Part shown: one piece after another, positions 9,545 through 18,488 of the stretch
Layout of the letters: each line of letters opens with the position of its first letter
Position numbering within the stretch: the stretch's first letter is position 1
Source: Bacillota bacterium
Lineage (GTDB): Bacteria; Bacillota; Clostridia; Saccharofermentanales; Saccharofermentanaceae
DNA: 64,000 nt
Reading direction: 5' to 3'
NCBI GenBank assembly: GCA_023397475.1
Contig: JAEWUD010000027.1
Coordinates: 62,001-126,000 of the forward strand
The notes under the pieces: generated by a model
What the model was told of the DNA's origin: nothing
Seen by the model: the letters and a program-made list of their open reading frames with translations, nothing else
Databases searched by the model: none
Position numbers and translations under genes: made by a program

Positions 9545-10471
9545 ATGCTTTTGATCATCACCGCCCTCCCCGTCGAGGCAGATCCGTTTATCCGATATTT
9601 CGGCATGCGTCGCGATGCATCCTGTTCGGCCTTCCCTCTCTTTGTGTCCGAGGATGCGGCCCTTCTCGTATGCGGTACCGGGAAGCTCTCCGCTTCGGTC
9701 GGCGCGACATGGCTCCTCTCGCATTTCGACCGGCCAGAATCGCCGGCTCTTCTACTGAATGTCGGTTTCTGCGGAGCCGTTGATCCGGTACTTTGTCCGG
9801 GCGAGCCGGTCTTCATTCATAAAATTCACGATATCGACACGGGGCGGGATAGGTATCCCGAGGTATTGCCGGGGATATCGATTCGACAAGGCTCCTGCGG
9901 ATGCTTCTCACGCCCTGTCACTCGCGATGTTCTTGAAGAGACCCGCCGCGCGAATCCTACTTCCCCGGAACTTACCGTATGTGATATGGAATCCGCCGGC
10001 ATCATGGCTGCGGCCGGCCGTCTTCTGCCGGCGGATCGTGTCGTGTTGATGAAAGTTGTTTCCGATACTCTCGAACCGCACGCACTCGACCGGCAGCGCC
10101 TTCGTATTTTTGCGGATGTATCTCTCGAACCCGCGCTGGAACTTGTATCTCTGGCGACATCTCTTCGGTCTGCACCAAATTCAGATTCCGTCGCAAAGAG
10201 CGTCTCCGGCTCCTCGTCGGATGCCGCAATCTTCAATTCGGTCGCCGATGCCTTGCGACTGTCGGTGTCGATGCGTCATCAGCTTGATCGAGATATCCGA
10301 TATTGCCGTGCGATCGGTCGCGATCCTTCGCCGGCACTTCGAGAGATACTGAATGATATGACTCCGATCCAATCCAAAAAAGAGGGGAAAGAACGATATG
10401 CCAGGCTCAGGGAGCAACTCGTCCTCGCCATTTCGGGCGATCTACGTAGAGGATTCGGCGCTGACCAGTGA
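9545..10471 (+). CDS. Phosphorylase-superfamily (nucleosidase-like) protein
   Basis: A 308-residue protein. Residues 1-200 resemble the MTA/SAH nucleosidase and purine phosphorylase fold: the start MLLIITALPVEADPF, the glycine-rich LVCGTGKLSASVGA and LLNVGFCGAVDP segments, and the active-site-like CDMESAGIMAAA. The C-terminal ~90 residues, after a serine-rich linker, are not recognised. It overlaps the following SPL-like gene by 74 bases and is the first gene of a three-gene operon. It may supply or remove an S-adenosyl by-product for the radical SAM partner (5'-deoxyadenosine or similar), which is inference. Confidence 0.72.
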   Translation: MLLIITALPVEADPFIRYFGMRRDASCSAFPLFVSEDAALLVCGTGKLSASVGATWLLSHFDRPESPALLLNVGFCGAVDPVLCPGEPVFIHKIHDIDTGRDRYPEVLPGISIRQGSCGCFSRPVTRDVLEETRRANPTSPELTVCDMESAGIMAAAGRLLPADRVVLMKVVSDTLEPHALDRQRLRIFADVSLEPALELVSLATSLRSAPNSDSVAKSVSGSSSDAAIFNSVADALRLSVSMRHQLDRDIRYCRAIGRDPSPALREILNDMTPIQSKKEGKERYARLREQLVLAISGDLRRGFGADQ

Positions 10472-11417
10472 TTTCACGCGACGAATTCTCGAAAAGCATG
10501 ACGCGAGCCCGCAGATCGGCGTCCGTAGTTATCGCGATGTCTTTATGCGTCCGCGACAAGATTTTCGCGCGCAAAAAGAGAACCCCGCTCTTCTTCTCGC
10601 CGTCAAGGAGCCGCCCTTCCTGTATGCCGGCCCCGAGGTGTGCCAAGACTTCGGCGCGGATCTGTTCTTCTATGCGACGCTCTTACTCAATTGTCCGTTC
10701 GCCTGCGATTACTGTTATCTTCAGGGAATGTTCCCCTCGGGGAATCTGGTCGCTTTTGTGAATGCCGAAGATGTTATCGCGGCAATACGCGTTGTGTGTC
10801 GGGAGAATGACGGGAAATCCGTCCTTGTCGCGTTGTCCTACGATACGGACCTATTGGCCTTCGACGAGGTTCTGCCGTATCTGGATGCATTATATGAGGG
10901 TTGCGCGGATCTATCGAATCTGACGCTGGAGATCCGAACCAAGAGTGCGTCGACACGATTTGTCCGGCGCTATGCCGGCCGACCGGGACCGTTTACGATT
11001 GCCTACTCTCTTGCGCCGGAAGAGGTGATTCGCGCATACGAGAAACGAACCCCCTCGTTGGACACGCGACTTCGCGCCGCCGTGCAGGCTGCGGATTTCG
11101 GTTTCCCGATCCGGCTTTGCTTCGATCCCGTCTTTATTGATCCTCGCTTTGACGATCTGTATGAACCGTTTTACCGCCATGTGTTCGAGACCTTGCCGGT
11201 CGGGGCGATTCGCGACGCAAGTCACGGGTTCTTCCGAATGGGGCGCGATTTTTTTCGACGTGTTCGCAGGAAAATGCCGGGCAACGCCTTATTCCTCGCG
11301 GATTACCCGAACCGGGATCCCGTGACGTTCGATCCGGAAGCGATGCATCGGATTCGCGAGAAGCATCTGTCTGTACTCTATGAATATCTGCCGAAAGAGA
11401 GGATCTTCTGCGTATGA
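10398..11417 (+). CDS. SPL-family radical SAM protein (spore photoproduct lyase-like)
   Basis: A 339-residue radical SAM enzyme. The CX3CX2C cluster motif is in NCPFACDYCYLQGMF near residue 103, matching spore photoproduct lyase, which reverses the spore thymine dimer using S-adenosylmethionine. The overall length (342 in Bacillus subtilis) also fits. At the place where SplB carries its hydrogen-donor cysteine (B. subtilis Cys141) I read VALSYDTDLLAFDEV, without cysteine, so its reaction may differ. ATG 10398 has GAGGGG upstream inside the preceding gene. It overlaps the downstream SDR gene by four bases. Confidence 0.8.
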   Translation: MPGSGSNSSSPFRAIYVEDSALTSDFTRRILEKHDASPQIGVRSYRDVFMRPRQDFRAQKENPALLLAVKEPPFLYAGPEVCQDFGADLFFYATLLLNCPFACDYCYLQGMFPSGNLVAFVNAEDVIAAIRVVCRENDGKSVLVALSYDTDLLAFDEVLPYLDALYEGCADLSNLTLEIRTKSASTRFVRRYAGRPGPFTIAYSLAPEEVIRAYEKRTPSLDTRLRAAVQAADFGFPIRLCFDPVFIDPRFDDLYEPFYRHVFETLPVGAIRDASHGFFRMGRDFFRRVRRKMPGNALFLADYPNRDPVTFDPEAMHRIREKHLSVLYEYLPKERIFCV

Positions 11418-12124
11418 GAATTGCTGTTGTCACCGGGTCGTCGAGAGGTATCGGTCAGGCGATCGTAACGACTTTATTGGCATCGGGATACCGTGTTTAC
11501 GGGATCTCCCGAACACCGGGCGAAGAATCGTCCAAAGAGTATGTTCACCTCGCATGCGATCTTCTGGATACCCGTTCGCTGACGCGGTTGGCAGAAGATC
11601 TGATCCGCCGCGAAACCTCGATCGATCTGCTCGTCAACAATGCCGGGATCGGCTGTTTCGGGCCGCACGAGGAGCTTCCTATCGATGCCCTGCAGCGTAT
11701 GATGCGGCTGAATCTCGAGGTGCCCGTTCTCCTGTGCCGGCTTCTTCTGCGCTCCTTGAAGGCGTCCGGCGGACAGATTATCAACATTTCGTCCGTGACC
11801 GCGACCAAGGAAGCGCCGCACGGCTGTGCGTACGCGGCGACCAAAGCGGGACTGTCGCATTTCTCGGAGAGTCTTTTCGCGGAGGTGAGGAAATCCGGCG
11901 TCAATGTGACGGTGATCGAGCCGGATATGACGCGGAGTGATTTCTATGAGCCGTTAAATTTCACCTGCGCCGAAGGCGAAGAGTACGCGCTTCTCCCGCA
12001 GGATGTCGCCGATGCTGTGGTGTACGCGGTGACTTCTCCCGGCTATGCAAATGTGTCGCGCGTGACGTTGCAACCGCAGAAGAATCGCATCGCAAGGAAA
12101 GAACCGCGCGCGCCTTCGCTCTGA
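11414..12124 (+). CDS. Short-chain dehydrogenase/reductase (SDR)
   Basis: A 236-residue classical SDR: NAD(P)-binding TGSSRGIG at residues 8-15, the NNAGIG motif, catalytic serine in INISSVTATK, and the YAATK pair of tyrosine and lysine. It probably reduces or oxidises a small alcohol or ketone; the substrate is unknown. It is translationally coupled to the SPL-like gene, so the two likely act together. It converges with the FAD protein gene with 28 bases between stops. Confidence 0.85.
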   Translation: MRIAVVTGSSRGIGQAIVTTLLASGYRVYGISRTPGEESSKEYVHLACDLLDTRSLTRLAEDLIRRETSIDLLVNNAGIGCFGPHEELPIDALQRMMRLNLEVPVLLCRLLLRSLKASGGQIINISSVTATKEAPHGCAYAATKAGLSHFSESLFAEVRKSGVNVTVIEPDMTRSDFYEPLNFTCAEGEEYALLPQDVADAVVYAVTSPGYANVSRVTLQPQKNRIARKEPRAPSL

Positions 12125-12152
12125 TTCTCGCATGGTAAACGAAACCATATTC

Positions 12153-13766
12153 TCAGAAACTCGTATCCGTCGCGAGAATAAGTTGGGCCGTGCGCATGCC
12201 GTCCAAGGCGGCCGAAAGGATGCCTCCCGCGTACCCTGCCCCTTCCCCGCAAGGGTAAAGACCGGCAAACCCCGGTGCTTGTCCGGATTCGTCGCGCAGG
12301 ATTCGAACCGGAGAAGTGGATCTGGTCTCGGCACCCGTGAGAATGGCATCCGGATGAAGATACCCGGGCATCCACTCGCCCATTTCCGGAAGTGCAGCTC
12401 GAAGGGCCCGGGCAATTCCGGACGGCAGGTACGAATCCACGCGGCTCATCGTCGTTCCGGGCAGATACGTCGGCAGGACTTCTCCGAAGCCGGAAGTCTC
12501 TTTATCGTTCATAAAATCTTCGAGCCGCTGTACCGGTGCGCGAAAACTACCGCCTCCGGCAGCGTAGGCGGCTCTCTCGATCCGCTGTTGCAAATCAAAT
12601 CCCGCAAGAACGGAGACCCCTCCGATATCTTCCGGAAGAACGGAAACAAGAAGAGCGGCGTTCGCGTTGCGTCCGCTCCGCGCGCGATAACTCATTCCGT
12701 TGGTAACGATCGCGCCCGCTTCGTTTGTCGCCGGCACAACAACGCCGCCGGGACACATACAGAAGGTATAGACACTTCGCCCGCTGGGCAGATGAACGAC
12801 CATGCGGTACGATGCCGCCGGTAACTCGGGATGGTTTCCGGTCTTATAGACCAACCGGTTGATATGCTCCTGCGGATGCTCGATACGAAGGCCGATGCCG
12901 AACGGTTTCGCCTCCATGGGAACCCCTAGCTCGTGAAGAATCTTCACGGTATCCCGCGCACCGTGTCCCGTCGCGAGGATAATCGCGTGCGTGCCGATTT
13001 GGCGGACACCTTCCCCGTCCCGGAACTCAGCACCCGTCACGCATCCGTCTCGCACAAGCAGACGCTCGAATCGCGTCGAAAAGCACACCTCTCCGCCCAA
13101 CGTCCGGATCTTACAGAGAAGAGAGGAGACGACTTTGCGCAGGACGTCTGTACCGACGTGCGGATTCTTGTCCACCAGGATGTCTTCGGGGGCGCCGGCT
13201 TCCACAAGCGTCTCGAGGATGAATCGCTTCTGTGGATCCATGCTCCCCGGCTTAAGTTTTCCGTCGGAATAAGTTCCGGCGCCGCCCGCACCGAAAGCGA
13301 TATTACTCTCGGGATCAAGAACTCCCTCGCGCATCAACCGCGCGACATCTCGATCACGCTCCCGGATATCTCGCCCACGCTCGATGAGCATCGGACGCAG
13401 GCCCGCGCGTGCAAGAAAATATGCCGCGAAAAGCCCCGCCGGACCGGATCCGACGACAATCGGCCGATCCCCTTCCTGCGGTGTTTTTCGGATATTCGGA
13501 CAATGAAATACTTGTAGTTCGGGAAGCAATGTCACATTCCGATCTCCACGACCCCATACGAGGGGTTCCTCGGCACCGATTATCGTGATCGTAAGCGTCG
13601 CGCGATAACACATTCCGGAATCGCCGCCATCGTGTACGAGTTCGCGTTCCGATACCCGCACGCTCCGGATCACGGCGGAATCCACGCCAAGACGCGAAGT
13701 GACAAGAGAGACCAGAATCCGTTCATCATACGGAAGCGGAAGGAGAACGCGTCGAATCTGAATCAT
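12153..13766 (-). CDS. FAD-dependent oxidoreductase of the COG2509 type
   Basis: A 537-residue flavoprotein. After an about 95-residue N-terminal domain typical of this family (IQIRRVLLPLPYDE...), the FAD-binding site is VVGSGPAGLFAAYFLARAG with ERG shortly after, a middle GAGGAGTYSDGKL segment, and a second nucleotide-site region (HAIILATGHGARDT). The C-terminus ends in LYPCGEGAGYAGGILSAALDG. Physiological substrates of the family are not well defined. It overlaps the upstream diguanylate cyclase gene by four bases on the same strand. Confidence 0.85.
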   Translation of the reverse strand: MIQIRRVLLPLPYDERILVSLVTSRLGVDSAVIRSVRVSERELVHDGGDSGMCYRATLTITIIGAEEPLVWGRGDRNVTLLPELQVFHCPNIRKTPQEGDRPIVVGSGPAGLFAAYFLARAGLRPMLIERGRDIRERDRDVARLMREGVLDPESNIAFGAGGAGTYSDGKLKPGSMDPQKRFILETLVEAGAPEDILVDKNPHVGTDVLRKVVSSLLCKIRTLGGEVCFSTRFERLLVRDGCVTGAEFRDGEGVRQIGTHAIILATGHGARDTVKILHELGVPMEAKPFGIGLRIEHPQEHINRLVYKTGNHPELPAASYRMVVHLPSGRSVYTFCMCPGGVVVPATNEAGAIVTNGMSYRARSGRNANAALLVSVLPEDIGGVSVLAGFDLQQRIERAAYAAGGGSFRAPVQRLEDFMNDKETSGFGEVLPTYLPGTTMSRVDSYLPSGIARALRAALPEMGEWMPGYLHPDAILTGAETRSTSPVRILRDESGQAPGFAGLYPCGEGAGYAGGILSAALDGMRTAQLILATDTSF

Positions 13767-15433
13767 CCTACGGAGTCGATCTCCAGCGCGGAGCGAAGCA
13801 GAGGAAAGAACCGGGCATCTTCATCTTCGACATGCGAATAGACCAGTTCCTTCGTGAGGAACAAGTAGAACGCGGGCGATTTCACCTGTTGGCGTCGTAA
13901 CGAGGAAACCAGAAAATCAATCTTACCGAGCAGCTTCTGGTGGATCTTACTGTGCTGGCGGTATTCTTTGTATTTGAGCCGGGAAATCAGCTGCTCTTCA
14001 TAGATGAAATGCTGCTTCACGAGTTCAACGAGATGTTCGACGACCTTGATGGTCTCCGCATAGCCGACATTTGCGATTGCCATATCGATCAGTTCGCGGC
14101 CGACCATCAGAAGTTCCCGATGTTGCGCATCCAACTCCCGGTCCCCGCTCTCAAGCTCGGGCTTCCATCCATATCGCAATTCCGGTGCGATGAACAGCGC
14201 GTTCGCTTCCGCCGTGGATATACAGTTATGTCCTCTTGCTTTGGCGGCCATTAATGCCGCGTCCGCGCGCTTGTACCAGATCGGCAACGGCTCATCCTGC
14301 CCGCGTTCCGCGAGTCCGTAGGAAGCGCTGACCTTACCGGTCTTCGTGCGAATATTCTCCGCGAGAATTCGCCGGAGCTTGTCCGCCGCCGCCGTGGCGC
14401 CGACCGCCGTTGTCTGCGGCAACAAGATCACGATCTCGTCGCCGCCGAAATGCACGGCGATGTCCGCCTTGCGAACGGTATGCGAAATGAGCTGCGCCGC
14501 CTGGCGCATAATATCGTCCGATACCGGATGGCCCCAAGTATCGTTCACCGTCTTCAGGTGCTCGAGTTCTACGATAAGGATGGAAATTTTCTCGTTGTAC
14601 AGAAGCGCGCGATCCATCTCGGCCGCAGCGGACCGGAAGAAGAAATCGCGATTGAATAAACCCGTGCGTTCATCGATGCGGCTGGCGGCATCCGTCTCCG
14701 CAGACTTTCTGGAGCTCTCGTCTCCGTCCTCAACCTCACGACACGAAGCGAATATATGAGCGTCAATCAGGCTGAAGCGCCACTCTGTATTGCGAAAAAC
14801 ACCGGACTTACAATGCAAAAGGCACCGGAAGCCGAAAATCTGCCGTTTCTGCGCGATGCTGCGGACGATCTCCATGGCCTGCGGTACATCGTCGATATTC
14901 ATCATGGTAAGAAGACTGATATTCTCAATGTCCTCTTTCTCATAGCCGAAGGCGCGAGTAAATGCATCGGAAATCTCGACGAAACGAAGGGACAGATCGA
15001 AGGAGCAAAGAATATCCGTCGATACATTCAAAAGTCCGGTCGTTCGACGCCGGAGCGTCTCCGTTCTCGTAACATCGGTATAGGTTGATCCGAAAAGTTC
15101 GTCATCAATGCCAAAGGAACTGATACGTATCCACTGTTCATGCACCGGGCGCTTCTCTGACTCTCGAACCACGCGGTAGAGGAGGATCTCCATATGATCC
15201 GACAACAGCGTCATCTCAAAGCCGTTATCCTGCGAGAAAACCTCGGAGAAAAGCTTCCCGATAATGTCGGCGGCACGCAGACCGGTCAAGCGTTCGAAAC
15301 TTCGATTCACGCTGACAAAAACCATATCCGAGACAGTATTCGAATCACTTCGCAACGCTTTCTGTCGCGATAAGCCCGTCGTCGCTCTGTCAAAAAAGGC
15401 ATCGAGTTTCGGTTCGGTCATAAACCCTCCCAT
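13763..15433 (-). CDS. PAS-PAS-GGDEF-hemerythrin protein (probable oxygen-responsive diguanylate cyclase)
   Basis: A 556-residue soluble protein. Two PAS domains occupy about residues 25-135 and 150-245, followed by a GGDEF domain (about 265-410, motif HFGGDEIVIL, so GGDEI) and a C-terminal bacteriohemerythrin (about 420-550) with the diiron ligands visible: W/H-rich LDAQHRELL, HLVELVKQHFIYEEQL, HSKIHQKLL and YSHVEDEDARFF. Hemerythrins bind O2, so it probably links oxygen to cyclic di-GMP synthesis, a sensible sensor for an organism with nitrogenase. Substitution of the final GGDEF residue by I is tolerated in some cyclases; activity is likely but unproven. Confidence 0.88.
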   Translation of the reverse strand: MGGFMTEPKLDAFFDRATTGLSRQKALRSDSNTVSDMVFVSVNRSFERLTGLRAADIIGKLFSEVFSQDNGFEMTLLSDHMEILLYRVVRESEKRPVHEQWIRISSFGIDDELFGSTYTDVTRTETLRRRTTGLLNVSTDILCSFDLSLRFVEISDAFTRAFGYEKEDIENISLLTMMNIDDVPQAMEIVRSIAQKRQIFGFRCLLHCKSGVFRNTEWRFSLIDAHIFASCREVEDGDESSRKSAETDAASRIDERTGLFNRDFFFRSAAAEMDRALLYNEKISILIVELEHLKTVNDTWGHPVSDDIMRQAAQLISHTVRKADIAVHFGGDEIVILLPQTTAVGATAAADKLRRILAENIRTKTGKVSASYGLAERGQDEPLPIWYKRADAALMAAKARGHNCISTAEANALFIAPELRYGWKPELESGDRELDAQHRELLMVGRELIDMAIANVGYAETIKVVEHLVELVKQHFIYEEQLISRLKYKEYRQHSKIHQKLLGKIDFLVSSLRRQQVKSPAFYLFLTKELVYSHVEDEDARFFPLLRSALEIDSVG

Positions 15434-15533
15434 CGGATCTTCTCACCAAAACGGCGGTGTCTCTGCATGTTCTCTTTGTGCCGCATGATAAAACACTATG
15501 ATTATAACCTCTTTTTCACGAAGTAAGAACCAT

Positions 15534-16793
15534 TTACCCGCGAAAATTACTCGAAATCGCGCAGCGATCTCTGGGTCTTTTCGCGTCGGCATACATAAAT
15601 CCGACTGCGAGAGCCACGCATAGGACGACCATTGTCAGCAGATAAGCGACCGCCGCACCCGTATCTCCCCCGAATGCAATCAAAATTCCCGAGAGTATGG
15701 CAGTTGCAACGGCGACGGCGCCATAAACGAGGAGGAGTAATCGCATCTCCCGAAGAAGAACCAGAAGATTGGAGAAAACCGTCGCGACGCAGAGAGCACC
15801 GCCCGCGACGCATGCAAGAAGAAGCGAATCGCGAATGGTTGGCGGGTCGACGTGAAATACCGAAGCCAGAAGCCGGTCCCCGACAACGTATAAGAATACA
15901 AACAACACCCCGCACAGTGCCGCCGCACCTCCGACAAGTCGAAGGGTAATGGCAAGAAAAGCTCTCCTGTCGTTCGCAAAATAAAGCCCGGCCAACCGCG
16001 GCAACTTCGGCGTCAGAAGGAGCAGGTAGAGTGCCCACAAGAGCGATGACGGGAGAACTGCGACGGAGAAAGCGGCCTGCGCTTCCACCGTGCCGAAAAG
16101 CTCGATCGCAAATCTTGAGGCGTTCAACAGATAGGCGTACAGAATGGAGATCAGAAAGAGCGGCATGGATGTCCAAAGAAGGTTCACCGCTTCCCGTGAG
16201 AAGCCGAAGCGACTCTCGGGGCACAGTTGCCGGTAATGGCGAACATCGTAGAAAGTGAAAACCGCGATACTTGAAGCAGCCAACAGGCCAGAGGCCAGAA
16301 GAAGATTTCCCGTTGTCATGATAGCCATAAGGAACGTAACGCTGCACAGGACACCGCGAAGAAACAACGATTTCCCCGCCAGATCGAGGCGCCCCTTCAT
16401 CTGAAATGTGCCGTGCATAACGTCGGCCATCGATTCCGGCACGCGCCAAAGACCTTGGAAAAGAAGGAGCCAGCAGATTGTCGGATCTGCGATTCGTCCG
16501 AGGGCAAACGCAAGCGTGGCCAGCATCATCCACCCCGTCGAGATCAGACGCGCTTTGAGGTAGACCTCGTCGCTGTGTTCGCCGCTGATGTCGGTGATCT
16601 GGTAACTGCGCACGCCGAACAGACCGATGTTGGACAGCATTAATCCTGTCGCATATGCCAGAGAAAAGTAGCCGGCGGCGCGCAAATCGAGGAATCGCGT
16701 AACGGCGAAAAGGAACAGCGGCGAGTGCAGGCTGTTGAGACCCGCGCCGACAGAGTTCCATAAGAAATTCCTGCGACTCTCCTGGTGCTGCAT
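15534..16793 (-). CDS. Polysaccharide/lipid flippase-like membrane protein (MATE/Wzx type)
   Basis: A 419-residue protein with about 12 predicted membrane helices and the layout of oligosaccharide flippases (RNFLWNSVGAGLNSLHSPLFLF, then helix pairs through the protein). It would move a lipid-linked sugar or similar compound across the membrane. I choose ATG 16793 because AGGAGAGGAG lies six bases before it; the longer frame begins with TTG and lacks such a site. There are no glycosyltransferase neighbours, so the substrate cannot be guessed. Confidence 0.72.
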   Translation of the reverse strand: MQHQESRRNFLWNSVGAGLNSLHSPLFLFAVTRFLDLRAAGYFSLAYATGLMLSNIGLFGVRSYQITDISGEHSDEVYLKARLISTGWMMLATLAFALGRIADPTICWLLLFQGLWRVPESMADVMHGTFQMKGRLDLAGKSLFLRGVLCSVTFLMAIMTTGNLLLASGLLAASSIAVFTFYDVRHYRQLCPESRFGFSREAVNLLWTSMPLFLISILYAYLLNASRFAIELFGTVEAQAAFSVAVLPSSLLWALYLLLLTPKLPRLAGLYFANDRRAFLAITLRLVGGAAALCGVLFVFLYVVGDRLLASVFHVDPPTIRDSLLLACVAGGALCVATVFSNLLVLLREMRLLLLVYGAVAVATAILSGILIAFGGDTGAAVAYLLTMVVLCVALAVGFMYADAKRPRDRCAISSNFRG

Positions 16794-16995
16794 CCGTTGC
16801 TCCTCTCCTGTTACCGGGACCAAATAAGCGAAATTATTATATCACGCACGCGGCATTTCGCCGCAAACCAAGCAGCGCAAAAGGCAGATCGCACCGAGAT
16901 TATCAACGGTTTGTGACTTTTTCGTGACGCAAGCTTTTCGCGTATGATATTCATGATATTATGCTTGATAGTAGTCACTGACAAGGGAGGATTTT

Positions 16996-17553
16996 ATGCA
17001 ACGATTTCTTTCCAAAATCAATCGCGGTCTGGTTTTGTTGTTCTTGTTGGTCATTGGTATATCTTTCTATCTGATCTCCTTGGAGGTATCCAGGTATGCG
17101 GAGAAGGAGGAGATCATTTCCGCCTGTCAAGAGTATATCGAAGAGAACAGCGATTGGGTAATACTTCCGGAAGAACATCGTTTCCCGGGACCGGGTACAG
17201 GCCCGTCTGCCTATCTCTCGTCGATTCGCGACGACGTTTCCGCGAATCTACTGGAAGATGACAACGCACTCTCTTACGAGCTGGATCGCTTAATGATGTG
17301 GTACGAGATACAGCAGGCGAATGATCGTTTCATAAAATCAGTGACAAAGGTGGTCGAAGGGAGTCCGATGATATCATACGACGACGATGTCGCGTACGTG
17401 AAGTTGAGCGTGCTGACGACAATGACATTTGAATCCTCATCGACGACATCAACGGATTCGACTCCATACAACACACAGGATCAGATTGCGTTGAAGAAAC
17501 AAGACGGTAACTGGAAGATCTTTTACTCGCAAATAGAATATCCAATATGGTGA
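16996..17553 (+). CDS. Membrane-anchored protein of unknown function upstream of an ABC exporter
   Basis: A 185-residue protein with one N-terminal membrane anchor (LVLLFLLVIGISFYLISLEV, about residues 11-30) and an extracytoplasmic part. The end (IALKKQDGNWKIFYSQIEYPIW) resembles the last strands of the SnoaL/NTF2-like folds found in secreted lipoprotein-like proteins, but no family is certain. GGGAGG precedes the ATG at good spacing. Its stop lies eight bases before the ATPase gene, so it belongs to the exporter operon and may be an accessory subunit. Confidence 0.75.
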   Translation: MQRFLSKINRGLVLLFLLVIGISFYLISLEVSRYAEKEEIISACQEYIEENSDWVILPEEHRFPGPGTGPSAYLSSIRDDVSANLLEDDNALSYELDRLMMWYEIQQANDRFIKSVTKVVEGSPMISYDDDVAYVKLSVLTTMTFESSSTTSTDSTPYNTQDQIALKKQDGNWKIFYSQIEYPIW

Positions 17554-17561
17554 GGTGCAAT

Positions 17562-18488
17562 ATGGATGTGATTATGCGGATTGAAAATATATCGAAAACC
17601 ATCGGTCGCAAGAAGATAATCGACAATATCTCTTTCGACCTCCGGCAGGGCGAAGTATTTGGATTTCTTGGTCCGAACGGCGCGGGAAAGACAACGACGA
17701 TCAAGATGATTATGGGATTTTTTGCCGTTGATGAAGGAAGAATCATCATTAACGGTTTTGATCACCGCAAGCAATACGAGTCGGCTATGGCCGCACTTGG
17801 CGGAATCGTCGAGAACCCTGAGATGTATCTTGATCTTTCCGGTCGGGTAAATCTTGAGATGTACGCGCGACTGCATGAAGGGGTTACCGAGGACCGAATT
17901 AACGAGGTTATACGACTTGTCGGGATGGAAGATCGCATTAATGAGAAGATTAAACGCTACTCTCTCGGAATGAAGCAACGTGTCGGCTTGGCACAGGCCT
18001 TGCTCCATCGACCCAAGGTCTTAATCCTGGATGAGCCGACGAACGGGTTAGACCCGGCCGGTATTCGCGAACTTCGGGATATTCTTAGAAAACTTGCCCA
18101 CGAGGAGAACGTGGCGGTAATGATCTCCAGTCATCTCCTTTCAGAGATGCAGATGATGTGCGACCGTGTTGCCATCATTGATAACGGACACATCTTGAAA
18201 ATTCTCTCGATGGAGGAGATTTCCGGTACCGATCAGGGCACGCCTTCCTACTTTATTGCTTGTTCTGATCCGGATCGATCAGTAAGCCTTGTTTCCACCC
18301 TACGCGGGGTTGAGATCGTGCGTAAAGAGATCAATGGAATCGAGGTGCGAGTCACGATGGAGGATCTTCAAAAATACCTTCGAATTCTACTTGCCGAAAA
18401 CATTCAAATCACGGGAATAGAACAGAAGAAGGTAAGCCTTGAAGAGGCCTTCCTTGCGATCACGGGGGGGGGGATGCACATTGCGTAA
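17562..18488 (+). CDS. ABC transporter ATP-binding protein (ABC-2 exporter)
   Basis: A 308-residue ATPase. Walker A is GFLGPNGAGKTTT (near residue 40), the signature YSLGMKQRVGLAQAL, Walker B KVLILDEPTNGLDP and the switch histidine in MISSHLLSEM. It resembles bacitracin/lantibiotic-type exporters. ATG 17562 is preferred since GAGGTG is seven bases upstream. The C-terminal codons pass through a run of ten G (18464-18473) encoding TGGG, immediately before the permease start, so length changes in that run would alter the end of this protein. Confidence 0.93.
   Translation: MDVIMRIENISKTIGRKKIIDNISFDLRQGEVFGFLGPNGAGKTTTIKMIMGFFAVDEGRIIINGFDHRKQYESAMAALGGIVENPEMYLDLSGRVNLEMYARLHEGVTEDRINEVIRLVGMEDRINEKIKRYSLGMKQRVGLAQALLHRPKVLILDEPTNGLDPAGIRELRDILRKLAHEENVAVMISSHLLSEMQMMCDRVAIIDNGHILKILSMEEISGTDQGTPSYFIACSDPDRSVSLVSTLRGVEIVRKEINGIEVRVTMEDLQKYLRILLAENIQITGIEQKKVSLEEAFLAITGGGMHIA
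18464..18473 (+). repeat. Homopolymer of ten G at the ATPase/permease junction
   Basis: Ten consecutive G lie inside the last codons of the ATPase gene and serve as the ribosome-site region for the permease start at 18481. Such runs are prone to slippage. Confidence 0.8.
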
